The translations under genes and the position numbers were made by a program. Of a DNA stretch of 64,000 nucleotides, positions 1 through 9,093 are shown piece by piece. Origin of the DNA: Microbacterium testaceum (GTDB lineage Bacteria > Actinomycetota > Actinomycetes > Actinomycetales > Microbacteriaceae); contig NZ_CP121699.1 of assembly GCF_029761935.1 (NCBI RefSeq), positions 3,100,001 to 3,164,000 of the forward strand, given 5' to 3'. Numbering within the stretch: the first letter of the stretch is position 1; each line of letters begins with the position of its first letter. The notes under the pieces are model-generated. The model was not told where the DNA came from, did not search any database, and saw only the letters and a list, made by a program, of their open reading frames with translations.

Positions 1-1
1 C

Positions 2-418
2 CAGCTCGCGGCGACGGCGCCGCAGCCACCTGACTGCGACAAGCAGGGCGCAACTCAGTGCGTCGAAGGAACGGGAGGCGCACAGGAAGCGACTCCGTCA
101 ACGGGTTCGGGTGGCGTCAGCGGCGGTGCAAACAGCGCAGCAGCCGCCGCGGGTTCCGGGGGTGCTGCCACCGCCGGTTCCTCGGCGACGGCAGCAGGCT
201 CTCCGTCCGGCAGCGCCGGAGATGCGCCGGTGTACGACGCGAACGGCAACCTGGTATCGGGTGCAGGCGGAGCAGCCGTGAATGCCGCTGTCTCTTCACC
301 CTTCACGCTCGACGACAACGGCTGGGGCGTGCCACAGACCGCGATGCTCGCGGCGGGACTGCTGATGGTCGCAGCTGTGCTCATTCCACCAGTCATCGGC
401 CGTCGTTCGCGGCGCTGA
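2..418 (+). CDS. C-terminal part of an exported, membrane-anchored surface protein (cut by window edge)
   Basis: Open reading frame running in from the left edge; the start is outside the window. The visible 138 residues begin with a Cys-containing segment, pass through a long Ala/Gly/Ser/Thr-rich low-complexity linker, then a short folded-looking stretch and one hydrophobic segment (about residues 118-132) ending in a basic tail of Arg residues. That is the architecture of an extracellular protein tethered by a C-terminal membrane helix. The next gene ends in the same way (Ala/Gly/Ser linker, helix, Arg tail), so the two are probably related or belong to the same surface complex. The function of the missing N-terminal part cannot be told. 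Confidence 0.7.
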   Translation, partial: QLAATAPQPPDCDKQGATQCVEGTGGAQEATPSTGSGGVSGGANSAAAAAGSGGAATAGSSATAAGSPSGSAGDAPVYDANGNLVSGAGGAAVNAAVSSPFTLDDNGWGVPQTAMLAAGLLMVAAVLIPPVIGRRSRR

Positions 419-564
419 AGTCAGCCTGATCAGGCATTTTCCGACGTTCTCACCTCCACTAGTTCGCGGCGACACCTCGTTACCACCGCGTTCACGCGGT
501 CGTCATCCCTCGCCCTTTGAGTAATCCCGACGGCGCTGCAGGCGCACAACAAAAAGGATCTTTC

Positions 565-3201
565 GTGTACAACCACCTCGACGGCCAGGCCCACCACGGG
601 CCCGGTCGCGCCGCGTCGGAACCTGCGCGCCGCGGACGCCGTCTGCGGTCCTGGGCGCTGTCCGCGCTCTCGGGGACACTGTGCGCCGTCGCCGTCTTCG
701 CAACGGTGTCGGTAGCGGGCATTGCGCCGTCGTCGGCGCGGGCCGACGACGTCCTCTCGTCGACGGTGACCGTGACGTCGAAACAGCAGCATCCTGCGCT
801 CGCCGACGCCCCGATGCCTGATCTGTCGGTGACGGTGTCCCAGACGCGGGACCTCGGCGCCCAGGGCGTCCAGCTCAGTTGGACGGGCGCGAAGAAGTCA
901 ACGCCACCGAGCGGACAGATCGGCGGCGAGAACTTCCTCCAGATCTTCCAGTGCTGGGGCGATCTCCTCGGCTCCGACGGCAAGCCCGTGCTCGATGATG
1001 CCGGAAACCGACAGCCCGACCGCACCACGTGCCAGTACGGCGGATTCAACACCCCCGGTGCCGCCCGCGACGGTGTGCGCGAACCCGGCACAGTGGCGGA
1101 AGAGGACCGCCCCTGGTCGACGAACGCCGACGGCGACGACCCATTCGCCGCGCCGGTGACCGCCGTACCGTTCCGTTCGGCGACAGGCAAGACCATCGCC
1201 CCCATCGTCGACGGAAAAGCAGTTCCGGATGCCGGCAACCTGGCCAGCAACGAGTTCTACACCGCGAAGACCACGAACGAGATTTCGTGGGCGGGGAGCG
1301 GCGCCGACGGCTCGGGGGTGGCGAAGTTCGAGCTCCAAACCGCCATGCAGTCGACCGGCCTCGGCTGCGGGACAGCCACCACCGATTCGACGGGAAAGAC
1401 GGTGGGCGCCGGGTGCTGGCTCGTGATCGTCCCTCGCCCGAAGAATGATGTCGGTCAGGCGCACATCACCAGCTCGGGTCTGTTCTGGGATGCGTGGAAG
1501 CATCGTCTGGCGGTCCATCTCGACTTCAAGCCGATCGGGGTGCGGTGCGCGTTCGGTGCGGCCGAACGTCAGCTCTCCGGCAGCGAGCTCGCTGCGATCG
1601 CGGTTCGCTCGTGGCAGCCCTCCCTCTGCAACACCAAGGGCGGCTCGATCTACTCCCTCCTGACCGGCAGCGAATCCGATGCGCTGACGGCCGCGAACAC
1701 TTCGAGCGCAGCGCCTTTGGCTCTGGCATCCGAGCCCCTTCCTGCCGAGCAGGGCGCAGGCCTGGTTTACGCGCCAATCGCATTGACCGGCGTGACCGTG
1801 GGATTTGCGATCGATCAGAATCCGCTGCCGCTGGATACCGTCCCCGCAGACGTGAAGAACAGGGCCGCCCTCCCGTTCGAGTCTCTCAAGCTCACGCCGC
1901 GTCTGGTCGCCAAGCTTCTCACCGCCTCGTACCGTGACGCACTCCCATACGGAGCCGATCTCTCGCACATCGGCTATAAGATCGCCGCGAACGCTGGACA
2001 TAACGCCGCGAACCTGACCACGGACCCCGATTTCCTCGCCGTGAACGACTCCGCCTGGAAGTATCAGGGGTTCCGGAGCCCGGGCGTGGCCGACCTGCTC
2101 ATCCCCCAAGGGCGCAGCGATGCTGCGCGGGCCGTCTGGCAGTACGTCCTAGCGGACGCCGATGCCCGGTCGTTCCTCGCAGGCGAGGCCGATCCTTGGG
2201 GCATGATCGTCAACCCGTGGTACGCGACCGACGCCGCGAAGAATCCCAGCGGCTTCGGGCTGACCCTGCCGCGCGAGGATTTCCCGAAAGCTGATCCCAT
2301 CGAGGCGCCGGGGGAGGCCGGCGGAGCGGCCCCGGTCAACCTCGTCACGTGGCGTCCCTACACGAACGACCTCGAGTCCGGGGCGTACCTCACTCTCCGC
2401 GGCGACAACCAGCAGCTGGGCTCGTGGGATCCGTTGAGCCTCCCGCCGAAGTACACCAAGGCGGGGCGCGATCTCGCGGGCTCGCAGAAAGTCCTCAGTC
2501 TCACGGACACTTCGTCCGCGCAGCGTTACCAGGTTCTCACCGCCTCACTGAAGAATCCGGCTGGCACCTTCGTGGCTGCAGACGCACGGTCGCTGACCGC
2601 CGCCGCCGCCGCTATGACCTCCGCCGACAAGGTCGACGGGGTCGTGCACTTCGACCCGACCTCCGAAGTGGCTAAGTCGGCGACCGACGCGTATCCCCTC
2701 GCCCTGCCGGTTTACGCCGCGACGAACCGCGACAAGATTGATCAGCAGACGCGCGCCGCCTACGCCTCTTTCATCCGTTTCGTGGTCGGCGACGGGCAGA
2801 CAGCGGGGTCCGAAGACGGCCAACTTCCCGCGGGATATGCGCCGATCCCCGCCGATTGGGGCAACCGGGCTCGAGCAGTTGCCGACGTGATCGAGAACGG
2901 CGCACCATCCCCGGCAACCTCCACCCCGTACGTCCCTGCGGCCGCGACCACCGGGTCGGCGTCCGGCGGCGCGGCGGGCTCCGCGCAAGCGGTCGCCGCG
3001 GGATCGTCGTCGTCGCCGGCCGGTGCCACCGCATCGAGCGCGGTCACCGGTGCGAGCGCCGCCCCCCTGGCCGGGGGGAAGACGCCCGACGACCCCGACA
3101 CCGGGGCCATGGCGGCAGCCGTTCCGGCGAGCGCCCTCGCGGGTCTGGTCGGCGCCCTCGGCGTCCCACTCATCACCCGCCTCCGACGACGGCTCACCTG
3201 A
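565..3201 (+). CDS. Large exported PstS-like surface protein with C-terminal membrane anchor
   Basis: 879 residues from a GTG preceded by an AAGGATC ribosome site; an in-frame TTG at 517 would add 16 residues but has no good ribosome site. A long signal peptide (hydrophobic core about residues 30-55, Ala-rich cleavage region before the first DD) is followed by about 740 extracellular residues, a Gly/Ala/Ser linker (about 790-845) and a C-terminal helix with an Arg-rich tail. The region around residues 690-770 resembles the C-terminal lobe of phosphate-binding (PstS-type) proteins, which is suggestive rather than certain. It lies between another anchored surface protein and a PstS-like protein. 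Likely role: fixed surface component that binds ligand or a partner in the same complex. Confidence 0.7.
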   Translation: MYNHLDGQAHHGPGRAASEPARRGRRLRSWALSALSGTLCAVAVFATVSVAGIAPSSARADDVLSSTVTVTSKQQHPALADAPMPDLSVTVSQTRDLGAQGVQLSWTGAKKSTPPSGQIGGENFLQIFQCWGDLLGSDGKPVLDDAGNRQPDRTTCQYGGFNTPGAARDGVREPGTVAEEDRPWSTNADGDDPFAAPVTAVPFRSATGKTIAPIVDGKAVPDAGNLASNEFYTAKTTNEISWAGSGADGSGVAKFELQTAMQSTGLGCGTATTDSTGKTVGAGCWLVIVPRPKNDVGQAHITSSGLFWDAWKHRLAVHLDFKPIGVRCAFGAAERQLSGSELAAIAVRSWQPSLCNTKGGSIYSLLTGSESDALTAANTSSAAPLALASEPLPAEQGAGLVYAPIALTGVTVGFAIDQNPLPLDTVPADVKNRAALPFESLKLTPRLVAKLLTASYRDALPYGADLSHIGYKIAANAGHNAANLTTDPDFLAVNDSAWKYQGFRSPGVADLLIPQGRSDAARAVWQYVLADADARSFLAGEADPWGMIVNPWYATDAAKNPSGFGLTLPREDFPKADPIEAPGEAGGAAPVNLVTWRPYTNDLESGAYLTLRGDNQQLGSWDPLSLPPKYTKAGRDLAGSQKVLSLTDTSSAQRYQVLTASLKNPAGTFVAADARSLTAAAAAMTSADKVDGVVHFDPTSEVAKSATDAYPLALPVYAATNRDKIDQQTRAAYASFIRFVVGDGQTAGSEDGQLPAGYAPIPADWGNRARAVADVIENGAPSPATSTPYVPAAATTGSASGGAAGSAQAVAAGSSSSPAGATASSAVTGASAAPLAGGKTPDDPDTGAMAAAVPASALAGLVGALGVPLITRLRRRLT

Positions 3202-3303
3202 CCGGTCCGCGTCGATCCTCTGACTTTCCTTCCCGCGTCACCCGAATAGCAGTTCTGCCTAGTAGCACCACCACGCAGTAACAACTCAAGGAGAAACAAG
3301 AAC

Positions 3304-4446
3304 ATGAAGTTCAAGAAGGTCGCCGCGGTCGCCGCGGCCCTGGGTATCGTGATGGCCGGCGTGGCCATCGCGGCGCCGGCCAATGCCGAGCCGGTCTCGA
3401 ACAGCTACACGCTGGTCGGCTCGGACACCCTGCAGGACGTCGTCAACGCCCTCACCAACGGTACCGACGTCACCGGTGCACGCGTCCGCGTGACCGCCAA
3501 CAACCAGACCGTCGGCTCGTTCGACGCGTTCGGTTCGAGCGCCATCCAGGCCAAGCCGGGTGGAGAGTTCTTCGGTCGCCCGTCGGGCTCGGGACAGGGG
3601 CTAAACGCCCTCTCGGCGTCCATCAGCGGCAACACCTACACCGGCAACGCCGCCATCCCGAAGAAGAACATCACGGGCCAGGTCGACATCGCTCGTTCGT
3701 CATCGGGCTGGGGCAGCAACGAAGACACCGCCAACGGCAAGCTCGCTTACGTCCCCTTCGGCCGCGACGCGGTCGGCTTCGCCTATAGGGGCGGCACCTC
3801 GGCCTGGGCGCATCTCACCCTCGACCAGATCAAGGGCGTCTACGCCGGCACCATCACCTCGATCGACGGCGTCCCGATCAAGCCGATCCTTCCGCAGAAC
3901 TCGTCGGGTACCCGCAAGTTCTTCCTGAAGGCTCTCACCGGTAGCGAAACGGGTGCGGCGCCCGGCGTGTCGGCGGGAACCGAACGCGGTCAGTACAGCA
4001 ACACCTCCACGGCCGAGAACGATGGAACCGTCCTGCAGGCGGGAGAGATCATCCCGTTCTCGGTGGCCAACTGGGTCGCCCAGTCCAACGGGGCAACGGG
4101 TGTGAACACCACCGCCAACGTGTCGTTCGGCGGTGCCCAGGGCTCGACCGACCCGTTCACCGTGGCCGACGGCAAGCTCGTCCCCAACGCCGCCTACTAC
4201 AGCGACGCCACCTTCGGTCGTGACACCTACCTCATCGTCGAGCGTGCCCGCATCACCCAGGGCAACGCTAAGTACGACGCGGCTCTGACCAATCTCGTCA
4301 AGCCGGGAACGTCAGGTGTCGCCTCCAGCCTCGCGGGCTTCAGCACGAACCTCCCCACCCAGCCCGGAGCCGTCAAGCAGGTCTTCGGCTTCCTGCCCCC
4401 CTCGAGCTACGTCATCCACTACGCGTACGCCACCCTCCCGTACTGA
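3304..4446 (+). CDS. Secreted PstS-like substrate-binding protein
   Basis: 380 residues with a strong AAGGAG ribosome site and a clear Sec signal peptide (cleavage near residue 28, after the APANA segment). There is no lipobox, so unlike most Gram-positive PstS proteins it is not lipid-anchored. PstS-like marks are VGSDT at about 38-42, DIARSSSGWG near 128-137 and SSGTRKFF near 200-207, which match the positions of the phosphate-contacting Ser/Thr loops of the family. The protein has no membrane helix and so must be retained by a partner or released. Its neighbours are two anchored surface proteins and a WxL-like protein. Ligand (phosphate or other) is not proven by the sequence. Confidence 0.72.
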   Translation: MKFKKVAAVAAALGIVMAGVAIAAPANAEPVSNSYTLVGSDTLQDVVNALTNGTDVTGARVRVTANNQTVGSFDAFGSSAIQAKPGGEFFGRPSGSGQGLNALSASISGNTYTGNAAIPKKNITGQVDIARSSSGWGSNEDTANGKLAYVPFGRDAVGFAYRGGTSAWAHLTLDQIKGVYAGTITSIDGVPIKPILPQNSSGTRKFFLKALTGSETGAAPGVSAGTERGQYSNTSTAENDGTVLQAGEIIPFSVANWVAQSNGATGVNTTANVSFGGAQGSTDPFTVADGKLVPNAAYYSDATFGRDTYLIVERARITQGNAKYDAALTNLVKPGTSGVASSLAGFSTNLPTQPGAVKQVFGFLPPSSYVIHYAYATLPY

Positions 4447-4478
4447 TCTGCACACCTCTTGAGGACCGGACTTCCATC

Positions 4479-6047
4479 ATGAAGAACTCGTTCAAACTGG
4501 GCCTCGCGGCCGTCACCGCGATTGCCCTCTCGCTGAGTGGCGCGGGCACCGCTTTCGCGGCCCAGACCACGACCACCACCGGCTCGACCGGTGCGACTTA
4601 CGCCATCTCCGGAGACGACGGATCGATCATCCCGGAGGGCACCGTCCTCAACTGGGAGGACCCCGTTCTGCTCGTTCCCACTACCGCCAACATCAAGCAG
4701 ACGTTCCCCGGTGACGCCTCGGCGACGAGCGCGAAGTTCTTCGCAGCCGCTCGTGGTTCTGAGCGCACGGTCTCGGGCTGGAAGGCTTGGGGTGACGCCG
4801 GATTCAAGGGCACGACGAAGGAGCTGCTGAGCCCCCAGGTCACGCTGGGAAACCTCACGGCGGGAGACTTCGCCGGTCTCAAGACCACCGGCGGTGACTT
4901 CAGTCTCGGTGTCGCGAACCTCAACAACAACGGGCTCAGCATCGCGGGCGGCGTCGCGTACTACGTGTGGATCCACGTCAATGCGGGTGGAACCTGGACG
5001 TTCGAGAACACGACGGCGGTCGCGGCCGCCACCGCCCCCTCCATCACCACGGCATCGCTCAACGCCGCGACGGTGGGTACGGCGTTCTCGCAGACGCTCA
5101 CCGCCGACGGCACCGCACCCCTCACCTGGTCGGTCAAGTCGGGTGGCGCGCTGCCCGCCGGCCTCGCGCTCGACGCCTCCAGCGGCGTCGTCTCGGGCAC
5201 GCCCACGACCGCGGGGGCGTTCAGCGTCACGATCGTCGCGACCAACAGCGCGGGTTCGAACGAGAAGGCCTTCTCGGGCACGGTGGCGGCTCCCGCTCCG
5301 ACCGCTCCGACCAAGCCCGAGGGCTCGGCTACGAACAAGGTCGACATCGCCGACCCCGCCAAGGGTGCGAAGACGGTCACGGTTCCCGCCGGTTCCGCCA
5401 ACGCGAACAAGACGCTCGTCGCCTGGGCATGGTCCGACCCGACCAACCTCGGCCAGGTCACGACCGACGCCAACGGCAACGCGACCGTCGACATCTCGTC
5501 GCTGCCCGCCGGTGAGCACACCATCGCGCTCACCGCCCCCGGTGACGCGACGTTCGCGGTCCTCGCGTGGGACACGATCACAAAGGTCTCGGCCTCCGGT
5601 GACACCACCACCGACACGGTCGACGTGACCGCCGCCGTGACCGCGAGCGACCTGTGGTCGCTCAACGCCGAGGCCACGAAGGTCGACTTCGGCAGCGTCG
5701 CGCGCGACAAGACCGCTCAGGCCTCCCTCGGCAAGGTCACCGTGGTCGACGACCGCAACGTCCTCAAGGGCTGGAACCTCGACGCCGCGTGGAGCTCCTT
5801 CAAGAACTCCGCGGGTGACGAGATCCCGGCTACCGCTCTCACGCTGGCTCCCAAGGCCTACGCCGGTACGCCGCTCGTCTCGGGCGTGACCCTCGGAACC
5901 ACGGGCTCGAAGATCGCATCCAGCTCGGCGGTCTCCACGCTCACCTCCGGTGCGCTGTTCGACGCCGACCTCACCTTCAAGGCTCCCAAGGACGCCCAGA
6001 CCGGTGACTACACCTCGACGCTGACACTCACGCTCACCTCCAAGTGA
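4479..6047 (+). CDS. Secreted protein with putative Ig (He_PIG-type) domain and C-terminal WxL-like domain
   Basis: 522 residues, GAGGA ribosome site, signal peptide to about residue 28. The middle (about 190-270) has the pattern of a putative Ig/cadherin-like He_PIG repeat (LPAGLALDASSGVVSGTPT then an Asn-Ser-Ala-Gly end). The last 120 residues look like a WxL cell-wall-binding domain: a VVDDRN segment at about 422-427, Trp432 followed by Leu434, and a final beta strand ending TLTLTLTSK where classical WxL proteins have TLTWxL. The second Trp is thus replaced by Leu. The next gene encodes a DUF916 protein, the known partner type of WxL proteins in Firmicutes, which supports the reading. The protein has no membrane anchor of its own. 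Confidence 0.68.
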   Translation: MKNSFKLGLAAVTAIALSLSGAGTAFAAQTTTTTGSTGATYAISGDDGSIIPEGTVLNWEDPVLLVPTTANIKQTFPGDASATSAKFFAAARGSERTVSGWKAWGDAGFKGTTKELLSPQVTLGNLTAGDFAGLKTTGGDFSLGVANLNNNGLSIAGGVAYYVWIHVNAGGTWTFENTTAVAAATAPSITTASLNAATVGTAFSQTLTADGTAPLTWSVKSGGALPAGLALDASSGVVSGTPTTAGAFSVTIVATNSAGSNEKAFSGTVAAPAPTAPTKPEGSATNKVDIADPAKGAKTVTVPAGSANANKTLVAWAWSDPTNLGQVTTDANGNATVDISSLPAGEHTIALTAPGDATFAVLAWDTITKVSASGDTTTDTVDVTAAVTASDLWSLNAEATKVDFGSVARDKTAQASLGKVTVVDDRNVLKGWNLDAAWSSFKNSAGDEIPATALTLAPKAYAGTPLVSGVTLGTTGSKIASSSAVSTLTSGALFDADLTFKAPKDAQTGDYTSTLTLTLTSK

Positions 6048-6074
6048 GCTGATCTCGGAGAGACCCGCTGCACG

Positions 6075-6110
6075 CCGTGCGGGGAGGCCGTCACCGGTCT
6101 CCCCGCACGG
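6075..6110 (+). terminator. Intra-operon hairpin between WxL-like and DUF916 genes
   Basis: A 12-bp perfect stem (6075-6086 with 6099-6110, CCGTGCGGGGAG) and a 12-base loop lie 28 bases after the stop of the WxL-like gene. There is no U tract. It may act as a partial terminator or as a 3-prime end protector that keeps the secreted proteins more abundant than the downstream membrane proteins. Confidence 0.6.
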
Positions 6111-6211
6111 TGCGTCGGCGCCCGCGCCGTGACATGTCTCGGCTCGTTCCCCATCAGGCCTCGTTCACCCCCGCGACATGCCTACGTCGCCCCCATCTGC
6201 GGAGATATACC

Positions 6212-7312
6212 GTGCTCTCCACGACCTCGCGGCGCCGCTTCCCGGCTCTGGGTGCCGCTCTTCTCGTCGCTGCGGCGACGATCGCCTTCCTCGTCCCCTC
6301 GGCGCCCGCGACGGCCGCCGAGGGCGATGCCACGTCCGCCGCCACCGTCGGTGTCGCGACACGTCCCGCCGGTGAGGATGGCCGCCCCGACGGCCGCTCC
6401 CGGTTCACCTTCACCGCCGACCCCGGCCAGAGCATCACCGATCGCGTGCTCGTCGGCAACACGGGCACGCAGCGGCAGGACTTCACCGTCTTCGCCACCG
6501 ACGCCTTCAACGGCGAAGACGGCAGCTTTTCGTTACTCGCCTCCGCTGATGCCCCCACCTCGGTCGGCGCCTGGCTGCGTTTCGATGACGGCAGCGACCG
6601 GGTCCGGTTCTCGCTCGCGCCCGACGAAGTGCGTCTTCTCACGTTCACCATCGCGGTGCCCGCCGATGGGACGCCCGGCGATCACGTCGGCGGTCTCGTG
6701 GCATCCGTCGTCGAAGACGGGCAGCAGGTCAACATCGACCGCCGCGTGGCGACGTCGATCTTCGCGCGCGTGTCGGGGGAACTTCAGCCGCAGCTCACGA
6801 TCACCAGCTACGACGCGACCCACGAGGGCGACTGGTGGAATCCCGTGGGCGGGGCGGTGAAGGCGCGGTACACCGTCACGAACACGGGCAACGTCGCGCT
6901 GGCGGCCAACCTCACGAACGGTGTGAGCACGTGGTTCGGCATTCCCGCCACCGGCCTCCAGGGTGGCAGCATCCCCGTTCTGCTCCCCGGCAACACCTCG
7001 ACCTACGAGACGACCATCGGCGGTGTCGGGCAGTGGTTCTATCTCGACGCGCGAACGGTGCTGAGCCCGTTCGTCGATTCCCCGGACATGACGCAGCAGC
7101 TCTCGGTCACGCCGGTCTCGCGCGATGCGGTGACGTTCGCTCCGCCGTGGACGCTTCTGCTCCTTCTCGCGCTCGCCGCGATCGTCTTCGTGCTTCTGCG
7201 GTGGCGTCGCCGGCGTGACGAAGCGCTCGCGCAGCAGTGGGTCGATTACATGGAGCACGCCACCGCGTCCGACGCGAACCGCGCAGCAGACCTGCGCGTG
7301 GGCGCCCCGTGA
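6212..7312 (+). CDS. DUF916 (WxL-interacting protein type) membrane-anchored surface protein
   Basis: 366 residues from a GTG at 6212, chosen because GGAG lies 7 bases upstream and it gives a proper signal peptide (hydrophobic core about residues 13-30); upstream in-frame starts lie in the hairpin region. The first domain carries the family pattern for DUF916: a DPGQSITDRVLVGNTG segment, then DFTVFATDAFN and a GTPGDHVGG turn. A second beta-rich domain follows, then one membrane helix (about 311-330) and a basic cytoplasmic tail of about 40 residues. In Firmicutes csc clusters this protein type binds peptidoglycan and WxL proteins. The stop overlaps the next start (GTGA), so translation is coupled. 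Confidence 0.78.
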   Translation: MLSTTSRRRFPALGAALLVAAATIAFLVPSAPATAAEGDATSAATVGVATRPAGEDGRPDGRSRFTFTADPGQSITDRVLVGNTGTQRQDFTVFATDAFNGEDGSFSLLASADAPTSVGAWLRFDDGSDRVRFSLAPDEVRLLTFTIAVPADGTPGDHVGGLVASVVEDGQQVNIDRRVATSIFARVSGELQPQLTITSYDATHEGDWWNPVGGAVKARYTVTNTGNVALAANLTNGVSTWFGIPATGLQGGSIPVLLPGNTSTYETTIGGVGQWFYLDARTVLSPFVDSPDMTQQLSVTPVSRDAVTFAPPWTLLLLLALAAIVFVLLRWRRRRDEALAQQWVDYMEHATASDANRAADLRVGAP

Positions 7313-8121
7313 CGCCCCGTCGACGCGCGTCGCGGCGACTCGTCGTCTCTCTGGCGCTCGCGGCCGTCGCGGCAGTCGGTCTCGCCGTTCCCGCTTTCGC
7401 GTCCGATACCGATTCGGGTACGCCGCTGACCGTCAGCATCACCGACGGATCGACGCCGTCGCCTTCGCCCTCCTCCTCGTCGACGACCGGTTCCGGCCCC
7501 GGCACGGGCACGTCGTCCGGCGGATCGTCGACGGGTGGCTCGTCGACGGGCGGCTCGCGCGGCACGGGGGGCTCCACTGGCGTGGGCGGGTCGACGGGCG
7601 CAGGAACTTCCTCGGATCCGGGGACGACGCCGGCCGGACAGACCACCCCGGCGAACGAGGTGAGCGTCGGCGGCGGGCTCTTCGTCAGTGGTCTGAACGG
7701 CAACGGGATGCCGGCCGTCAATCCCGCGGACGGCACCGTGGACATGTGGTTCACGGTGCGCAACTCGTCGACGAAGCCGGTCGACGCCACGGCCGATTTC
7801 TGGATGGAGGGCACGGTCTTCTCCAACCGTCTCGATGCCCGCGACGGCGTTCCCATCACCGCTCTTCAGCCGGGGGAGACGCGGGTCGTCGCGGCGACCC
7901 TGAGCGGGGCGGGACAGTGGACACTCGTCTCGGCCCACGTCACCTTCACCCCGCCCGAGACCGTGGACGCAGCGGCCGCGACCTCGGTCACGCGCGATGC
8001 GCTCGTGCTGGTGTTCCCGTGGTTGATCGTGCTCGTCGCGGTCGCGATCGCCCTGGCCCTCGCGATCGTGCGGGTCGTCCGCGCGGCTCTTCCGCCGGTC
8101 CCCGCGGCGGCCGTGTCATGA
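7309..8121 (+). CDS. Exported Ser/Gly/Thr-rich protein with C-terminal membrane anchor
   Basis: 270 residues starting at the GTG that overlaps the previous stop. It has a signal peptide (about residues 9-31), a low-complexity Ser/Gly/Thr/Pro linker (about 40-115), a small beta-rich domain (about 120-225) and a C-terminal helix (about 233-258). The folded domain resembles the second half of the preceding DUF916 protein: both have a 'G + Thr + threonine-rich, PGET/PGNT, GAGQW/GVGQW' layout, suggesting common origin. No enzyme motifs are visible. The position between a DUF916 protein and a sortase-fold protein, with overlaps on both sides, points to a structural part of the same surface complex. 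Confidence 0.65.
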   Translation: MTPRRRASRRLVVSLALAAVAAVGLAVPAFASDTDSGTPLTVSITDGSTPSPSPSSSSTTGSGPGTGTSSGGSSTGGSSTGGSRGTGGSTGVGGSTGAGTSSDPGTTPAGQTTPANEVSVGGGLFVSGLNGNGMPAVNPADGTVDMWFTVRNSSTKPVDATADFWMEGTVFSNRLDARDGVPITALQPGETRVVAATLSGAGQWTLVSAHVTFTPPETVDAAAATSVTRDALVLVFPWLIVLVAVAIALALAIVRVVRAALPPVPAAAVS

Positions 8122-9080
8122 CCCTCTTCGAGGAACGACGCACGACGGACGGGGGCGGCTCTCGCGTGTTTCAGCCGGCACCCCCGCGTCCGCCGCGCCG
8201 TCCACCGCGTCGGCGACCGGAGTACGCGCCGTTGTCTCCGGTTCAGGTCTTCGTCCGTGGGACGCTGGCTTCGATCGCGGTTCTCGTCCTGGTCTTCCTG
8301 ATCAACCTCCTCGTGGTCAGCCACGTAAGCCACTTCGCCTCGCAGCAGCAGTTGCGGGACACGTATCGCGCTCAGCTGGCGGAGGGCACCGCTCCCGTGA
8401 GCGAGGGCGACTTCGAGGATCACCTGCTCGTCGACGGCGCGCCCGTGGCGCTGTTGTCGATCCCTCAGCTCGGCATCGACGAGGTGGTCTCCGAGGGCAC
8501 GACGTCCGGCGTCCTCACGCGGGGGCCCGGCCATCGTCGCGACACGGTGCTGCCCGGGCAGGCGGGCGTCAGCGTGATCATGGGGCGCACCGCCGCGTTC
8601 GGCGGGCCTTTCGCGCGCCTGCAGACCCTGCAGCCGGGCGAGACGTTCACGGTCCGTACGGGTCAGGGCGAGCAGACGTTCGAGGTCCTCGGCGTCCGAT
8701 ACGCCGGGGATCCGACCCCGCCCGCCCCCGTGAGGGGCGAGAGCCGGCTCATCCTCATGGCCGCCCGCGGCGCGCCCTACCTGCCGACGGGAGTCGCGTA
8801 CGTGGATGCCAGGAGCACCGGCGACGCGCAGCCCACGGGTGCTCGTCAGACCACGTCGATGGCTCTCGCGCCGCAGGCGAAGCCGATGGCGACGGACATG
8901 ACGACGGTGTGGGCGCTGGTCTTCGCGCTGCAGTTCCTCGTCGTGGCCGAATTGCTCGCCGTGTGGGCGTATCGGCGTGTGGGCTGGCAGAAGACGTGGG
9001 TCGTCTTCACCCCCGTCCTTCTGCTGGCGAGCGTCTTCGTCTCGGACCAGCTCATCCGTCTTCTTCCCAACCTCCTCTGA
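8118..9080 (+). CDS. Sortase-fold membrane protein lacking catalytic His and Cys (pseudo-sortase)
   Basis: 320 residues, ATG overlapping the previous stop (ATGA). The N-terminus is cytoplasmic and Pro/Arg-rich, with a membrane helix at about 51-72. The middle follows the sortase C/E fold: [13 protein letters not shown] (about 115-127), then [13 protein letters not shown] (146-158) where active enzymes have GHR, and LILMAARG (211-218) where active enzymes have the TC of TLxTC. The catalytic His is therefore Arg157 and the Cys is Ala216. Two or three further helices close the C-terminus (about 258-316). It cannot be a normal transpeptidase. It may be a scaffold that holds substrates of the same operon. 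The fold assignment rests on motif spacing and is fairly secure. Confidence 0.72.
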   Translation: MTLFEERRTTDGGGSRVFQPAPPRPPRRPPRRRPEYAPLSPVQVFVRGTLASIAVLVLVFLINLLVVSHVSHFASQQQLRDTYRAQLAEGTAPVSEGDFEDHLLVDGAPVALLSIPQLGIDEVVSEGTTSGVLTRGPGHRRDTVLPGQAGVSVIMGRTAAFGGPFARLQTLQPGETFTVRTGQGEQTFEVLGVRYAGDPTPPAPVRGESRLILMAARGAPYLPTGVAYVDARSTGDAQPTGARQTTSMALAPQAKPMATDMTTVWALVFALQFLVVAELLAVWAYRRVGWQKTWVVFTPVLLLASVFVSDQLIRLLPNLL

Positions 9081-9093
9081 CCGGAGTACCCGA

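Noticed and set aside
4419..5519. Long Arg/Gly-rich reading frame opposite the WxL-like gene
   Set aside because: Low-complexity shadow of a GC-rich gene; no ribosome site or motif.
7500..7570. Direct repeats in the Ser/Gly linker read as a possible CRISPR or tandem repeat array
   Set aside because: Short in-frame codon repeats within a low-complexity linker; no spacers or regular array.
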